A stretch of DNA of 64,000 bases from Apostichopus japonicus (taxonomy: Eukaryota > Echinodermata > Holothuroidea > Aspidochirotida > Stichopodidae), in assembly GCF_037975245.1 (NCBI RefSeq), contig NC_092570.1, positions 8,061,001 to 8,125,000 on the forward strand, given 5' to 3'. The notes beneath the pieces are model-generated. The model was not told where the DNA came from and ran no database searches. It saw only the letters and a list, made by a program, of their open reading frames with translations. The position numbers and the translations under genes are program-made. Below, in pieces: positions 50,499 through 63,090 of the stretch; the stretch's first letter is position 1, and each line of letters opens with the position of its first letter.

Positions 50499-53400
50499 GT
50501 AATTATAGATTCCGATTGGCTGTTACATTCACTTTAATTATGTTCAGTTTTAAATGTCTTGTTTTGGTGTTAAATGAGGTAAAACATGGACTAACTTTTG
50601 CTTGCCTAGACATCATTTTTAACCAAGCTTGCTTCTTGAATGCTGAAGTTGGAACATGCGGTCTGAATAATGTATTAGGCTTCGGCAGGATACACCGAAG
50701 AATGGGTTAAAGCTCTGCAGAGCAGAACAATCGGTGAGATGAGCTAGCAAAAGTGACTTGGGCAGAAAAAGTGAGGGTGATAGGAGAGGAATATAAAACT
50801 GGGAGAGCAGAAAAGGGGAGGAATGACATATTACACAAGATGGCACAGGTAGAAAAGGAAGAAGAAGGGAGGATGGTGAGATGAGTAGAGCAAAGAAATT
50901 AAAGCCTCTTGTAAATTACCGAAGAAAGGAATTTAACTGCAGGAATCTGTGAACTTATACGAAGACGTACGTGGCCGGCCTTATAGGTAGACTGAAAGTG
51001 TGAGGGAGGGGGAGGAGGGAGGGAGGTGGTAAACGAGTCATTATTTTACATGTTCCGTTTGGAAATATTGGCCAATCTAATTGACTAGCAATGCATTAGG
51101 TGAATGTATACCCAGAGAAATCTTGCTGTGTCTATCTGAAGAGCAACTTTCTTACATGTGATCTTAACTTGTGCCTTCACTTTGCAATTTTTGTGTCATA
51201 CATTTGCTTTTTTTACATTTGCATGAATTTCAAATGCATTTTCCTTTTTCTTCATTTTCACCTTCAAAATTTTTATCATAAGAATATTTTGACCATGTTT
51301 GGGCAATATACTATTCACTTCATCTGGGCAATTTCATAAGCAATGTTCTGTTCAAATTGAAAGTCTGCAGTGTCGTTGGAAGTACATTTGAAAGCTCTGT
51401 TTATAATTCTCATTTTTAGCCGCAGTGCACTCGTTTAATACCATACCAGAATTAAAGTGTCTCTTCCACGTTTTCCTTTTTGAATTGTGAATGTTTCATA
51501 AGAGTAATGAATTATGCAAGCAATTAGTCTGTGAATGAAAGCATCTCTCTCACTCACTCACTCCATTTTCTCTGAATGCTTCGTACCATTAATGAATCAT
51601 GCTTCCTGTCAACAGAATGATTTCTCCCCCGCCGCCCCCCCTGCCTGGCTGTTTACTCTATTTGCTCAACAATTGGCGATCAAAAGGAAATTCATTTCCA
51701 CGAGACACCTGTATACAACAGTTTTAGAAATAGAACTGTAGGCAATCCACTGTCTAGCAACTCATGTTTTTATTGATTAATCAAACTTGGTCGCATTTGG
51801 TAAAAATTTGTTTTTGTGCAGTTGCCCTGGTAACGGCTATTTTCCTAGGCTACTCTGTCATCTTTCGGTGGACAGGAATAGTCCGTCTTTACGGATCATG
51901 CACCGTTTAATTGTCTCGGCGTATTTGCGGCTTCTTTTCATCTAGCGCATCGGTCTTGCCTCGGTCCGAGCTTGCAGAAGGTTTATTAGAAGTTACAAAA
52001 TAGCGATTGAAATGTTTCCTAGTTTAATACAAAGCGCAGGACATTTCTCATGTGTGTTTATAAAAAGGAGTCTTTTGGGTATTTGCAAAGTAATCCAACC
52101 TTTATCAGAAAATGTGGTATTAGTTTGTTGTATCATTAATGTTGCAAGAGAAGTTTATGAGTTTGAAATATCATCTACACATGTATTACCAAGGTGGAAT
52201 ACAACCTTCCATGTAGCAGATAAACAAAGGCCTAGCCTTCTTTTGCATGTAAGAATCTGGTATACTTTGTAGTAGTAAGGCTACTGTAATAGTGGCTAAT
52301 TGCACTTACAATAAGACATACACTGTTGATTTAGTATGGAGCATCGTACTATGTTTACGTGCGTGAATCTGTTAGGGTGTGTGGAATATCATCGTACAAA
52401 TCACTTTTTTACAAAATATCGTCAAATTAAGAAAATGCCACAAAGTTGAACATTTTCTCTTGCGGTGAAGTTGTACTTGAATTTATCGACATATAAAGAT
52501 TAGGTCTTTCATCTTACACTATGTAGAGACCATTTTGAATTATACTCGCCGTCGCTTGCAAAGCCAAGAGACGATATTTTTGAACGATTAAATATTTGTA
52601 AGGATTAGATGAAGAAGGAAACAGAGCAAAGAACGTAAAAACACAACAGACAGCTGGTAAAGTAATACTGAGCAGACTACACACACACAATTTAAAGGAG
52701 TTTGTAGACTCCTAGAGAGTGCATCACTCTGGTGGCCTCATGGAAGTAATTTAAAGCTCCGCATTGCGGTTTGATGGAGACTAAACAATAATGATTTCAC
52801 TTTCATGGCTAGTGGTACATCCTGAACATTATATAAGGCTTTCAGTGATCTGGTGGAAGGGTACTATTATGGTGGCTGTATGTGCTATAAGTAGCTTACA
52901 GTTGTGTTTGTATGTGTTATTAGTTGCAACTATACCTCACAGTTGTGTTTGTATGTGTTATAGGTTGTAACTATCCTTACAGTTGTGTGTTTGATGTGTC
53001 ATATGTTGTAACTATACCTTACAACTTTGTGTTTGTATGTGTTATAGGTTGTAACTATCCTTACAGTTGTGTTTGTATGTGTTATAAGTTGCACCTTACA
53101 GTTGTGTTTGTATGTGTTATTAGTTGTAACCATACATTACAGCTGTGTTTGTATGTGTTATAGGTTGTAACTATCCTTACAGTTTGTGTTTGTTTGTGTT
53201 ATAGGTTGCACCTTACAGTTGTGTTTGTATGTGTTATAAGTTGCACCTTACAGTTGTGTTTGTATGTGTTATTAGTTGTAACCATACATTACAGCTGTGT
53301 TTGTATGTGTTGTTAGTTGTAACTATACCTTACAGTTTGTGTTTGTTTGTGTTATAGGTTGCACCTTACAGTTGTGTTTGTATGTGTTATAAGTTGCACC

Positions 53401-55108
53401 TTACAGTTGTGTTTGTATGTGTTATTAGTTGTAACCATACATTACAGCTGTGTTTGTATGTGTTGTTAGTTGTAACTATACCTTACAGTTGTGTGTTTGA
53501 TGTGTCATATGTTGTTACTATACCTTACAGTTTGTGTTTGTTTGTGTTATAGGTTGCACCTTACAGTTGTGTTTGTATGTGTTATAAGTTGCACCTTACA
53601 GTTGTGTTTGTATGTGTTATTAGTTGTAACCATACATTACAGCTGTGTTTGTATGTGTTGTTAGTTGTAACTATACCTTACAGTTGTGTGTTTGATGTGT
53701 CATATGTTGTAACTATACCTTACAGTTTGTGTTTGTTTGTGTTATAGGTTGTAAATATTATAACAGTTGTGTTTGTATGTGTTATAAGTTGCACCTTACA
53801 GTTGTGTTTGTATGTGTTATAAGTTGTAACTATACATAACAATTGTGTGCTTGTATGTGTTATAAGTTGTAACTATATCTTACAGCTGTGTTTGTATGTG
53901 TTATAAGTTGTAACTATATCTTACAGCTGTGTTTGTATGTGTTATAAGTTGTAACTATATCTTACAGCTGTGTTTGTATGTGTTATATGTTGTAACTATA
54001 CCTCACAGTTGTGTGTTTGATGTGTTATATGTTGTAACTATACCTCACAGTTGTGTGTTTGATGTGTTATTATAGTATTGTACTGTCCATATTGATATAA
54101 TGAGTCTAGGGTATTTCAAAACAGAAGCAGAGATTGACAGAATGTTTAATGTTTTGCATTCAATTCAAGAATTCTTGGTGTTTTGCAAAGAGAGAGGACA
54201 TTTCAGACTTTTCTTAACAGTTGTTAGTAGTATTGTGTTTTAAAATGAGTTGATATTTTACTAGTTGATCCTATAAGATCACATTCCTAAGCCTATAGGA
54301 ATTGATATAACCTTAGAAGGCACTACTGCAACCTTCAGCAAGTTTGAATGTAATATGGTCAGTTTAGTCAGGATCTTACTCCATGCAAAGTGTTACCTTA
54401 CAACAGTAGACATAGGCTTCAGAATTGGAAAGCTTAGACTTAGCTGTTATTTCATCCTGGTTTAAAACCTTGTATGTAGTGTTAGAGGATCTGAACCACC
54501 AGGGAAACTTTAAAAAAAAACAGGGAAAAAAAAAACGGACGTTTTACCAAACCAATATTGAGTATCTAGCTAGCTTTAAGTTACTGTGGTAAATAGGAAC
54601 ACACTTCAGAAACAACTAAGGGCCCCCACGCTAGTTCCCACCAGACAGAGACAGAGAGAGAGTATGATGGAATGCACAAAGACAACATTAAAGATGGAGG
54701 CCTCATGTCAGTGGTATAAGGAAAACTCTGTTAAGGAACGCTCATGTTAAATGGATATATTATGTGTGTATATGTTGTATTGCATATACAGCATTTATTA
54801 ATGTGTACTCAAAGGAAATAAAGTTGTTTCTTTCCTAGTTGAAGTCAAAAGTGACATTATGTGTTTTTCATGTCCAGACTATGCAGATCTGACCAGACAG
54901 GGTATTAGTGGGTCACTACTTTCTAACTGAAAGTTTACATATTAAATGGTTAACAAAGAAGCCATAATTTTCATTGTAATTTATTTGCTTAAAACATTTG
55001 CTTTATTTTGCTTAAAAAATAATATAAAAAATATAATAAAAAAAAAAAATTTGCTTAAAAAAAGAAGACGAAATTCATCAGTGGAATCTTTTTCTCTTTG
55101 TCTTGCAG
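50499..55108 (+). other. intron with large GT-rich minisatellite
   Basis: Includes a purine-rich stretch (50700-51025), a CpG-richer islet at about 51840-51990, and the ~41 bp minisatellite at 52890-54075. A-rich DNA (about 54505-54535 and 55015-55065) lies before the next acceptor. Confidence 0.65.
52890..54075. repeat. large minisatellite, ~41 bp unit with higher-order structure
   Basis: About 29 copies of a unit near TTACAGTTGTGTTTGTATG plus TGTTATAAGTTGTAACTATACC, with a shorter variant (TTGCACC instead of TTGTAACTATACC). Blocks of several units recur: the landmark GTTTGTGTTTGTTTGTG is seen at about 53182, 53335, 53530 and 53725. The open frame through the array is an artefact of the repeat. 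Confidence 0.95.
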
Positions 55109-55159
55109 AATCCGCATCGTGATGAACAATGGCACTATGAGGAGATAACATTGATACGG
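55109..55159 (+). CDS. dlg: dlg exon: start of PDZ1 (17 codons, phase 0/0)
   Basis: Acceptor TTTGTCTTGCAG and donor CGG|GTAAGC flank 51 nt encoding NPHRDEQWHYEEITLIR. The YEEITL strand is the first beta strand of DLG PDZ1 (YEEITLERGNSGLGF in vertebrates). The exon boundary falls exactly before the Gly that opens the carboxylate-binding loop, and both ends are phase 0. The residues after EITL are Ile-Arg, where most DLGs have Glu-Arg. Confidence 0.95.
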
Positions 55160-55959
55160 GTAAGCCTACCTCAGAGCATACTTTCTCCTTTCCTTTCTCA
55201 TCTAGAAATGTTCCATTGTCTGTGATGATTTTTGATGTCTCTTTTTACTCTGCCGATGTGTTTCTGCATGTCACCTCGATCAATCAGACGAGAGTCGAGT
55301 GTGGCTTTTAATCGTCGAGCACTTTCTTGGATTCATAGGCCGCATTGATCTAATTCCTAAATGTGTCGGCTATCTCAGGTCATGATTTTTTAATGATCAT
55401 GTGAAATATTAAGGTCTACCAGCTTGTTTACAAGTTCTTAAAATACAACTTTTCAGACTAATAAATGTCTCAGTGATTAGCAAAAGTTGAAACATGTTTT
55501 TTTTTTTTTAATATAATCAATAGAGTTGCACCAACAGGAATAATTTGATCTGCCTCAGTGTGTGGGAATAATTTGGTGGTACCACACCTCTGTTTCAAAA
55601 CCTATAAGCAGGTATATATAGCACATATCACACTAACTAAAGATGAGCTTTAATTTGAAGCTATAATTTAAGGGAAGGAGTTTCACATCTTAGCTTGTGA
55701 TTTTTGTTCTCAGCTTTGAATGAATTGCTCATCAGCCACAGGGTTTTTAAAAAGAAAATGGCGTGTGATTTCAACACCCTGAAGCCATTCATTTTGCACC
55801 TGCTTCAGAGTTTTAACACTTCTCTGTGTATTAGCGTTTCTAATGGCTTTTATGCACCTATTTTTTATGCACCTACTGTGACACTTAAAGACATGGGTGA
55901 TTCCCACAAATTATTCTCATGTGTCTCATATAACTTTGAAATTTTATTTTCATTTTTAG
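55160..55959 (+). other. intron (800 bp)
   Basis: A short intron between the first two PDZ1 exons, AT-rich with a poly-T run at about 55498-55510. A frame that reads through into the next exon from 55704 is not coding upstream of the acceptor at 55958-55959. Confidence 0.9.
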
Positions 55960-56084
55960 GGAGGAGCAGGTCTTGGTTTCAGCATAGCCGGTGGTACAGA
56001 CAACCCCCATATCGGAGAAGATCCAAGTATATTCATCACCAAACTCATTCCTGGGGGCGCTGCAGCGGTAGACGGCAGACTACG
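55960..56084 (+). CDS. dlg: dlg exon: PDZ1 core with GLGF loop (phase 0/2)
   Basis: Acceptor TTTTCATTTTTAG, donor CG|GTAAGT, 125 nt. It encodes the PDZ1 core: [18 protein letters not shown], then [18 protein letters not shown] and VDGRLR (last codon split after two bases). GLGF is the carboxylate-binding loop, and [12 protein letters not shown] and FITKxIPGGAAAxDGRL are near-invariant in DLG PDZ1. PDZ1 binds C-terminal S/T-x-V ligands of channels and receptors at the plasma membrane. The phase-2 junction inside the Arg codon joins perfectly with 63091. The loop is preceded by Gly-Gly-Ala rather than the usual Gly-Asn-Ser. Confidence 0.99.
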
Positions 56085-57050
56085 GTAAGTGACATCTTTG
56101 TACACAGTCAGACCGTCTACAACCGCTAGTATAAATATGAGAATTTCAGTACAGGAGATATCGATTGAAAAAATGTATCATTCTTCTACGATGCGTAAGA
56201 ACGTCGTCAGACATTCTAGCTCTGAATTGTGTATATTTCATAATCCTGCGAATTAATCCCTGGATTCGACCTGCACTCAACGTGTTGCGCTTACCTTCTG
56301 CTTGTGAACCGGACGGACGCAGCAGCGAGAGGTGATTTGATATCCATGTTAAGCCCCTCGAATGGAATGACGCGTCAACACGAGTATTTAATTCAACTGT
56401 GTTTTTCCTCCCCAAGTACTAACTTAATGCAAGTAGAAGGCATTCCATTAACTAAATAAATTGATGAATGTCACACAGAAGTGTGAAATTTCCCACTAGA
56501 CCTTTCAGCAGAGCTCTACGACATATATGATTGGCTAGACTGCACAGCAGCGGGTTGTAGTCTGGTTTACGTTTGAGGTCCATACTCCATTATGAAATCT
56601 GCCTTTCTAATACTGACAGCAACTGTATGTGGTCTAGAAAACATATAGGTTTATGGGTTTGCCCTGGATAAAGAAAAGAAGAAAAGTCATAGAGAAGAGT
56701 TAAAAAGAAAGAATATTATCTCAACAATCAGGTGAAGCAAGTGAGATGTGATGTCTCGAAATATTTCAGAGCTCTCGTTTAATTTTTATTTTTTGTAGGT
56801 TTGTAATGTGAGAGTGTGGAAGATAATAAAAGGGTTTTCTGGGTTATGTCAGTAGATAAATGCTACCCGTTTCTATTTCTTGTTAAAAAAGTAAAAAGGG
56901 ATAGCATGTTGCACACCCAATCCAAAGAGGAATGCTCTCTCAAAGGTAACTGTAGACTAAGATACATGAAAGCTGTCCAGCGCTATATATGCAGGTTTGT
57001 GATTGGTAGATGGTGGTCATGACTATTCATGACTTTTAAATAGAAAACAC

Positions 57051-57253
57051 CCAGTTGGGACAATATTTTCTATACTGTAGTGTTATGTCCTGCTTCTGAG
57101 AACTCATATTGTCAGTACGAGCAGTATGAATATCATGTTTCTATCAGATCAAGGTTAGGAACTGTTTGTACTGTCAATACCATGACATAGGAGTACAGTT
57201 TATAGAGGTATTAGCATTACGAAATTGTCCCAACTGGAAATTGTCCCAACTGG
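57051..57253. mobile_element. MITE-like element with inverted termini
   Basis: CCAGTTGGGACAAT at 57051-57064 is matched by its exact reverse complement ATTGTCCCAACTGG at 57224-57237 and again at 57240-57253. The ~200 bp unit has no coding capacity. Direct repeats with the core GATTGGTAGA flank it (about 56970-57035 and 57285-57345). The structure suits a non-autonomous DNA transposon, but no target-site duplication could be fixed. Confidence 0.5.
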
Positions 57254-59009
57254 CTGTAGAAAAGCTATCTACTATACATATGCAAAAGCTGTCTAGCGCT
57301 GTGTAGAACTGTGATTGGTAGAGAATTATAATTAATATTCATGACTGCTCACAATCTAGTTCAAAGTGACCCCCGAGTATTTAATTTCATTTGTGAACAA
57401 TTTGTCGGTTTTCCGTAACTGTTTTTTCCATCCAACCTTTTCCCGAGAGAAGTAATTGTAGGTACAAATATTATCTTTAGTTAACCATATATTGTTCAGT
57501 AATTAGCAAGTTTTGTCATTGTGTGAGATTTGCTGATCACAAACATGTGCCATATTTATTATCCACCCTTGCCTCCCTCGCCTTGCCAGAAATTCACTTC
57601 TGCATTTGAAATGGCAACAAGGTAATTAATTAAAAGTGGTCTTATCTATCTCGATAAATCAAAGTATCGAATAGACTTTCTACATACTGAATTCAGTATT
57701 CCGAGACAAACTGAATTCGGTTTAACTTTAAATCTGTGTGATTTAGTGTATTTGATGCCCAATTGGTTTATTTTACATGTTCCATAAATGTAAGCTGCCT
57801 CTGGTGTCATGAGGCTAATTCCCATTATCAAATCCTCCCCGTGGGTTTAGTATTATCTGACTTTGACCCACATCGGAAGATAGTCTGATCTCGCTCTTCT
57901 CACATGTTGATGAAGCTAATATTACTGACCGTGGGAGGAGGAGGAATCTATATGCCTCATTTCTCATTATTCTGTTGCTATTTTCAGTTTCAGTTTTTTC
58001 AGTTTTCTCCAGTTGTCATTTTGGAGGTCTGTTCCCATATATTTTGAAGTAAAGTGAATGTCCTGGTACAACCTTTCACTGTTTGTGATGTACAGTGTCC
58101 CTAGGCACTCAGCTTGACTCAGCCTACTTTGCGGTGTGCTCTTTCCTGAAAGGCTTGTCACTAATTATCACCGGGTAACACGCTAGGTCAATGTACGGAG
58201 TCATATCGTATAAACCAGCTTTGCAGGCTAAACCGTCAGCACATTATGTTTGTTCGGAAAAAATTATGCAAATAAACTTCTCGCCGAAATCTCGCCCCGT
58301 CTCTCTCCAGACTAGATAAATGTGTACATCCTCCCGGAGGGCTGAAGTCCTCGAAGAAGAGGCGTTTTATATCATCGCATAGGATGAAATGGTTAATGGC
58401 AGTAAAAGCCATATTTGTCTAGCTTATAACGATTCTGCCACCTTAGTGGTAAATGTAGTACAGCACATGTTTAATGAAACTACAGTACCTAGAGCAGTAT
58501 AAGTTAATATCAGGCATATTGAATACAATCTTATTTTTTGATAGTTACATCAAGATTTTAAGTTATAAAGATGTTTCTAATTTTGGAGAGTTCAAAGTAA
58601 CTTATGAAGGTTTATGTGCAGGTGTTATAAACTTGTTCAAATATAACATCTGTCTGTAATCAAGCTATGGTATTATAAGCCTGAAAGTGCTTTTTATAAA
58701 GTTTTCGTTGATGGAAGATTTTAGTTAGCCAACAGTGGTGTCATCTGACATTAGGATGTGGGGACACATGAAAATGAGAGCAACATTTAGGGGTTGGGAG
58801 GGGGGTGAGGGAGCAACCAGGTCTTATGATTTAGTCATCCAAACAGTGAGAATATTGTAACCAAATAACAAAGAAAGACCAATATATACACTGTTAGGAG
58901 AGAAGTGTAGGCTTGGTCCATATGACACCAGCTTTGGTCCATGTAAACTCCTCTTGAGGTGAATCATAGGCCTACCACTATCTTTACTTAATTTCAGTAT
59001 ATCCAAAGT

Positions 59010-59140
59010 GATGTAGGGCAGTACAGATTTATCATGTTACCAATTTTAAGGCTATTTTAGTTACAATACAAACTGAATTTGATTTAAATGACCAATTGGC
59101 CGCAGGAAGACCTCAAATGCTGGTTTTGGTTGTCTGGGAT
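59010..59140 (+). repeat. dispersed repeat, copy 2 (partner near 38220)
   Basis: Ordered similarity to 38220-38370: TTTATCAT, CTATTTTAGTTACAAT, CTGAATTTGAT and TTTTGGTTGTCTGG. An ACACCAGCTTTGG block lies upstream at about 58926, displaced relative to copy 1 by an insertion. Confidence 0.65.
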
Positions 59141-62029
59141 GACCGGTAAAAACATGCAGGAGAGGGGATGGGTGAGGCGTGTTGGAGGCACCCAATGCGG
59201 CATTGCAAGCTGGCTGGTGTTGTCATAGGGCCCCTGAAGGGAGTCAAGGAGTGAAGCCCTCTTCAGCTTTACTCAGTTTCCTAGTCTCCAGAAATTGTAT
59301 CAGCTTCAAAACAGCAGAATTGGAACTGCAATATATACATTATTATAGTCTTTAGAAGAAGTCAAAAGAGTTGTGTATCTTCCTGCCTAAATTTCTTTGG
59401 ACATGGCAAATTTCAATTGGGGGGGGTGAGGGGCAGGGGAGGGTGGCATATTACAATTTGGGGATATGTGTCCTTCCCCCCTTGGCAATGCCACTGTTAG
59501 CCAGTAGTTTTTAAATGTGAAATTTCCAGATTGCTTGGAACGTCGTACAACTATATAAGCTGTAGTCTGCTAGTCTTTTATAGTGTCAACAAAATATTGC
59601 ACGAATGACCCCTATCGGGTTTGGCCTTTTCACCGATGATTTTGCAATTTTGATAATAATAGTATTTCTTTATATTAGCTTCATTGCTTTTATTTGAAGA
59701 TGTAATATCCAGATTGTAGTCACCTGCGTGAGGCCACGGCAGCATCCATCCAACTCTGCCATGGATTTCGGAGGTGGCAAATGTTTGAGTGTTCCAATAC
59801 ATTATCGTCTTTCCATACATGGGTACTGTACTACCTACACACATGAGTTTTAATCTTCATCTAAAAGGTGGCGAGCGAAGTTTAGCACCTGTGGTAGAGT
59901 GTTATGTTTTGTATAAAGGGATTTAGTGTTGATGCCTTTTCAGGCCATGATCATTTTATCCAAGTTGTGAGACGTGAAGTTGAGATGAAAGGTTACAGCA
60001 AGTTTTTCCGTTCTTTTTTTTAGACGAGTTTGGGAATTATCATTGGAGAAACAAATATTTGTTAAAATTTTGAAATTAAGACTGATAGATTATGAATAAC
60101 TAATTTCAGGGCATCATTTATCAACTCTGATTATTTTCATTTTAAATTTAGCTGGGCTGAAGGGAATAAGTTTATATTGTATTCAATGTAGCACTTGATT
60201 TGATCAAATCTGAACATTTGTAAGCACAATACTCTATTGTTTTTGTGGCAGTCAAAGATCATTTGTGTTCTTTAGGCAGTACCTTCACACTATCCCAAGA
60301 ATACAGATTATTCAGAGAGTTAATTATGTCAGTGATCGATTCCCTGCATAATAAATGGAATAAGTGCTGTGTGTTTCAGAGTTCAAAGGTCAACTAAGGT
60401 TTACTAGAGGTCAAGGGGAAAAAAATACCTCAAATTTATCATCACAAAGGAAGGGAAATGGTGGTAGAGTTCATACTAACAGTAGCATATTTCAGCAGCT
60501 GTTTCTGGCCATCATACCAAATCAACCAAGCATTTGTTTAAATTTAATTCAAACCTCGGATTACAACTGATGTAACTTTTGCAGACATTGACATTTACAT
60601 CCATTAACAAGTATTTAAACAAGGAGTGCTACTACTTTCACTCATTCAACAAAACTTGACGCACTTTTCAATGAAAATTTCAAAATTCGTGCACATTGCA
60701 AATAATAAATTTCAACCAGGCTAAAGTTGTCTGAAGAAGATCAGTTGTACTGTGAGGTAGAAGCTTTTCGTAACTTAAAACGAGTCAGATAACTTAGGTT
60801 ACTTCAAAACTTGGAAATAAATCCAGTTTAACTATCCTTTCAGAAATTTTCAAGTGAACCACTGGGAGGGGGCATCACTCTGTTAGTAAACCTGCTTGAT
60901 AATTGGTTGTTTGCTTCGTTGATATAGTTTTATACTGTATGTATATTCATAATATTATCTAATGCACCAGTGACTTCAATTAAATTATAAGGCATTGAAA
61001 GAAAGAGTCATAACATTTCATCCTTTGGGAGTGATAGGAGATCCAAGATATGGTGGGTTTTTTCGTCACCCAAATTTGAAAGTTTGTAATTTGAAACATT
61101 AGTCATTAGTCAGTGGTATAGTTTCATCTCTTCATTAACTTGCCTGTGTAGAGTCTCCTGTCACAAACAGATCTAAAATGTCCCTCTTTTGGGAGTAACT
61201 ATCCTCTCCCTTGTTAACAGCCTCTTTTCATCACCGAGTAATGATCGTTAGCTGCATAATGATCACGTAATTAAAGTCTGATAGAATTGATCGTCTTTGG
61301 AGCTAGGCAGCATGTTCTCCAGGAACGATGAGAATATTTAGAGGGACCTCGGTCGTCGAGAGAGAAAGAGAGAGATAGAAAAAGAGCCCTGTTTAAGTAA
61401 ATAGGAGATTGAATTTTACCTTGAAATTATTTGGATTATTTCTCATCATCTTCATAAAAATTGTTAAGACAACATTGATCGGGAGAGCTCTCATCTCATA
61501 TCGTCTCTCTCTCTCCCTCGAGAATGACTGGAAGGATATGTTTAACTTGCCAGCTAGTATTGACTTACACGGACAACTGTAAACAACTTGTAAATAGAGA
61601 GTGACTGCGGACAAATTTACTAATTAATGGCAAATGTTTTGTCAAACGAGTTTTGTGAGAGCCTTGTTGCTTGTGAAGTATTGTACTGTGTGACGTTACT
61701 GACTAATGTTTGATCTAATTAGTCGTACTTCTTGGTCTCTTTATGGGGCGTGCCACAAATTCTTCCACGAGAGTCGTTCTTTTCTGTTGGGTGTCAGATG
61801 TTAGTTTGTTATGGCGGTAGGATGGATGACAAAACCTAAAAAGGTTTTGCTACTTTGCCTTTGTGCTGGTGGGGGTTGCATGGTGGATGGGTGGGTGGGT
61901 TGGTGGGAGGTTATGTTTTAATTTTCCATGTGGATAATAGCCCTTCAGTTTACAATGAGTGGAAGTCATTAGGTTGAGTGGTAGTCATGGATTGGTAAGG
62001 GAGTAACTGAATAATGTACTGATTTATAT

Positions 62030-62290
62030 CTATTTTATCTGTTACATATCTGTTTATATATCTATTATATATATTGTTATATTATATGCTTATATTATAT
62101 AATATATATCTATACCATGTCTATATATCATATATTATATATCTATTTATATATCTATTATATATATATATATATATATATTGTTATATAATATTATTAT
62201 ATAATATTATACATATCTATATATTATATATTTATTTATATAGATTGATAACAATTATATCGATTTATATCTATTCTATCTATTGGTAAG
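62030..62290. repeat. TA-rich low-complexity tract
   Basis: Imperfect TATATCTAT/ATATTATAT repeats. TATTGGTAAGGGAGTAA-type flanks occur on both sides (about 61991 and 62280), suggesting that the tract expanded inside a duplicated segment. Confidence 0.8.
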
Positions 62291-63090
62291 GGAGTAAATG
62301 AATAATGTACCGATCTTTAAATTTAAATAATGCGGTACCTAAACAAGTTCAATGTAAATCTTATGCTGGTTTTGCTAGGCGTAGTTATTCGTTTGAAAAG
62401 TATGGGTGGGAGGATGGAGTATGGGGGGGGGGCTAGGGGAGACATATTGCCACTATTGCTGTACCACATTTGAAGTAGACTTTTATTTTAGATCTGTTGA
62501 TATTATAGCCTACATTGGAGAAGAGAGATTGGACTGTAGAGGGAGGACTCTACAACCGGTTGTTTTCTTTTGACAGGATATTTTTCTTTCTGTATCGTTC
62601 CCTTAATGGTTTCTTATAAAAATGAAAGTCACTGAAATCACTATGGAAACAATATGTAGATTTCTTGCCACCAACATGACTGTGTGAAACAGTTGTTCAG
62701 ACACATCCTGTTTTGTAGTAATAAATCAGTTTCAGTCTTAATCAATTAATGATACATCAGTCTTTTGTGTATTAACTTAGTTCATGTTTTAATAGTAGGT
62801 GATCAGAAAGCCGATATAGTCTGCTTCAGGAATCAGAGTAAGCTTGGTCTCAACGTTGGGTTTCTTTGACTAAAATTAGTCTCTTCTAAATTCTAGATCT
62901 AGTCTTCAGCATGTAGGCAATGGTTTTCTTTTCTTTTCCTTTTTCTTTTTTCTTTTTTTATCCAAGTCAACCCTTTGTTGAGTTGTATTTATCATCCACA
63001 GTCACAAAACTTGTGCAGTTTTATGTAGCAGTCTGGTTGTTATGGCAACAAACGATGTTTTTCTTTTTTTCATCTTTTCATCTTCTCCAG

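Larger units (their letters stand above)
56085..63090 (+). other. intron (7.0 kb)
   Basis: Separates the two PDZ1 core exons. Contains a MITE-like inverted repeat with flanking direct repeats (56970-57345), the second copy of a dispersed repeat (59010-59140), G-rich tracts (58794-58806 and 59419-59445), CT/GA inverted tracts (61355-61520) and a TA-rich tract (62030-62290). A CpG-richer stretch at about 56260-56400 has a donor-like site on the minus strand. Confidence 0.8.

Noticed and set aside
52924-53163. Cys/Val/Tyr-rich open frame
   Set aside because: Translation of the 41 bp minisatellite.
55704-55959. Upstream part of the frame overlapping the PDZ1 exon
   Set aside because: That frame is not the PDZ frame; the PDZ1 coding starts at the acceptor AG ending at 55959 in a different frame.
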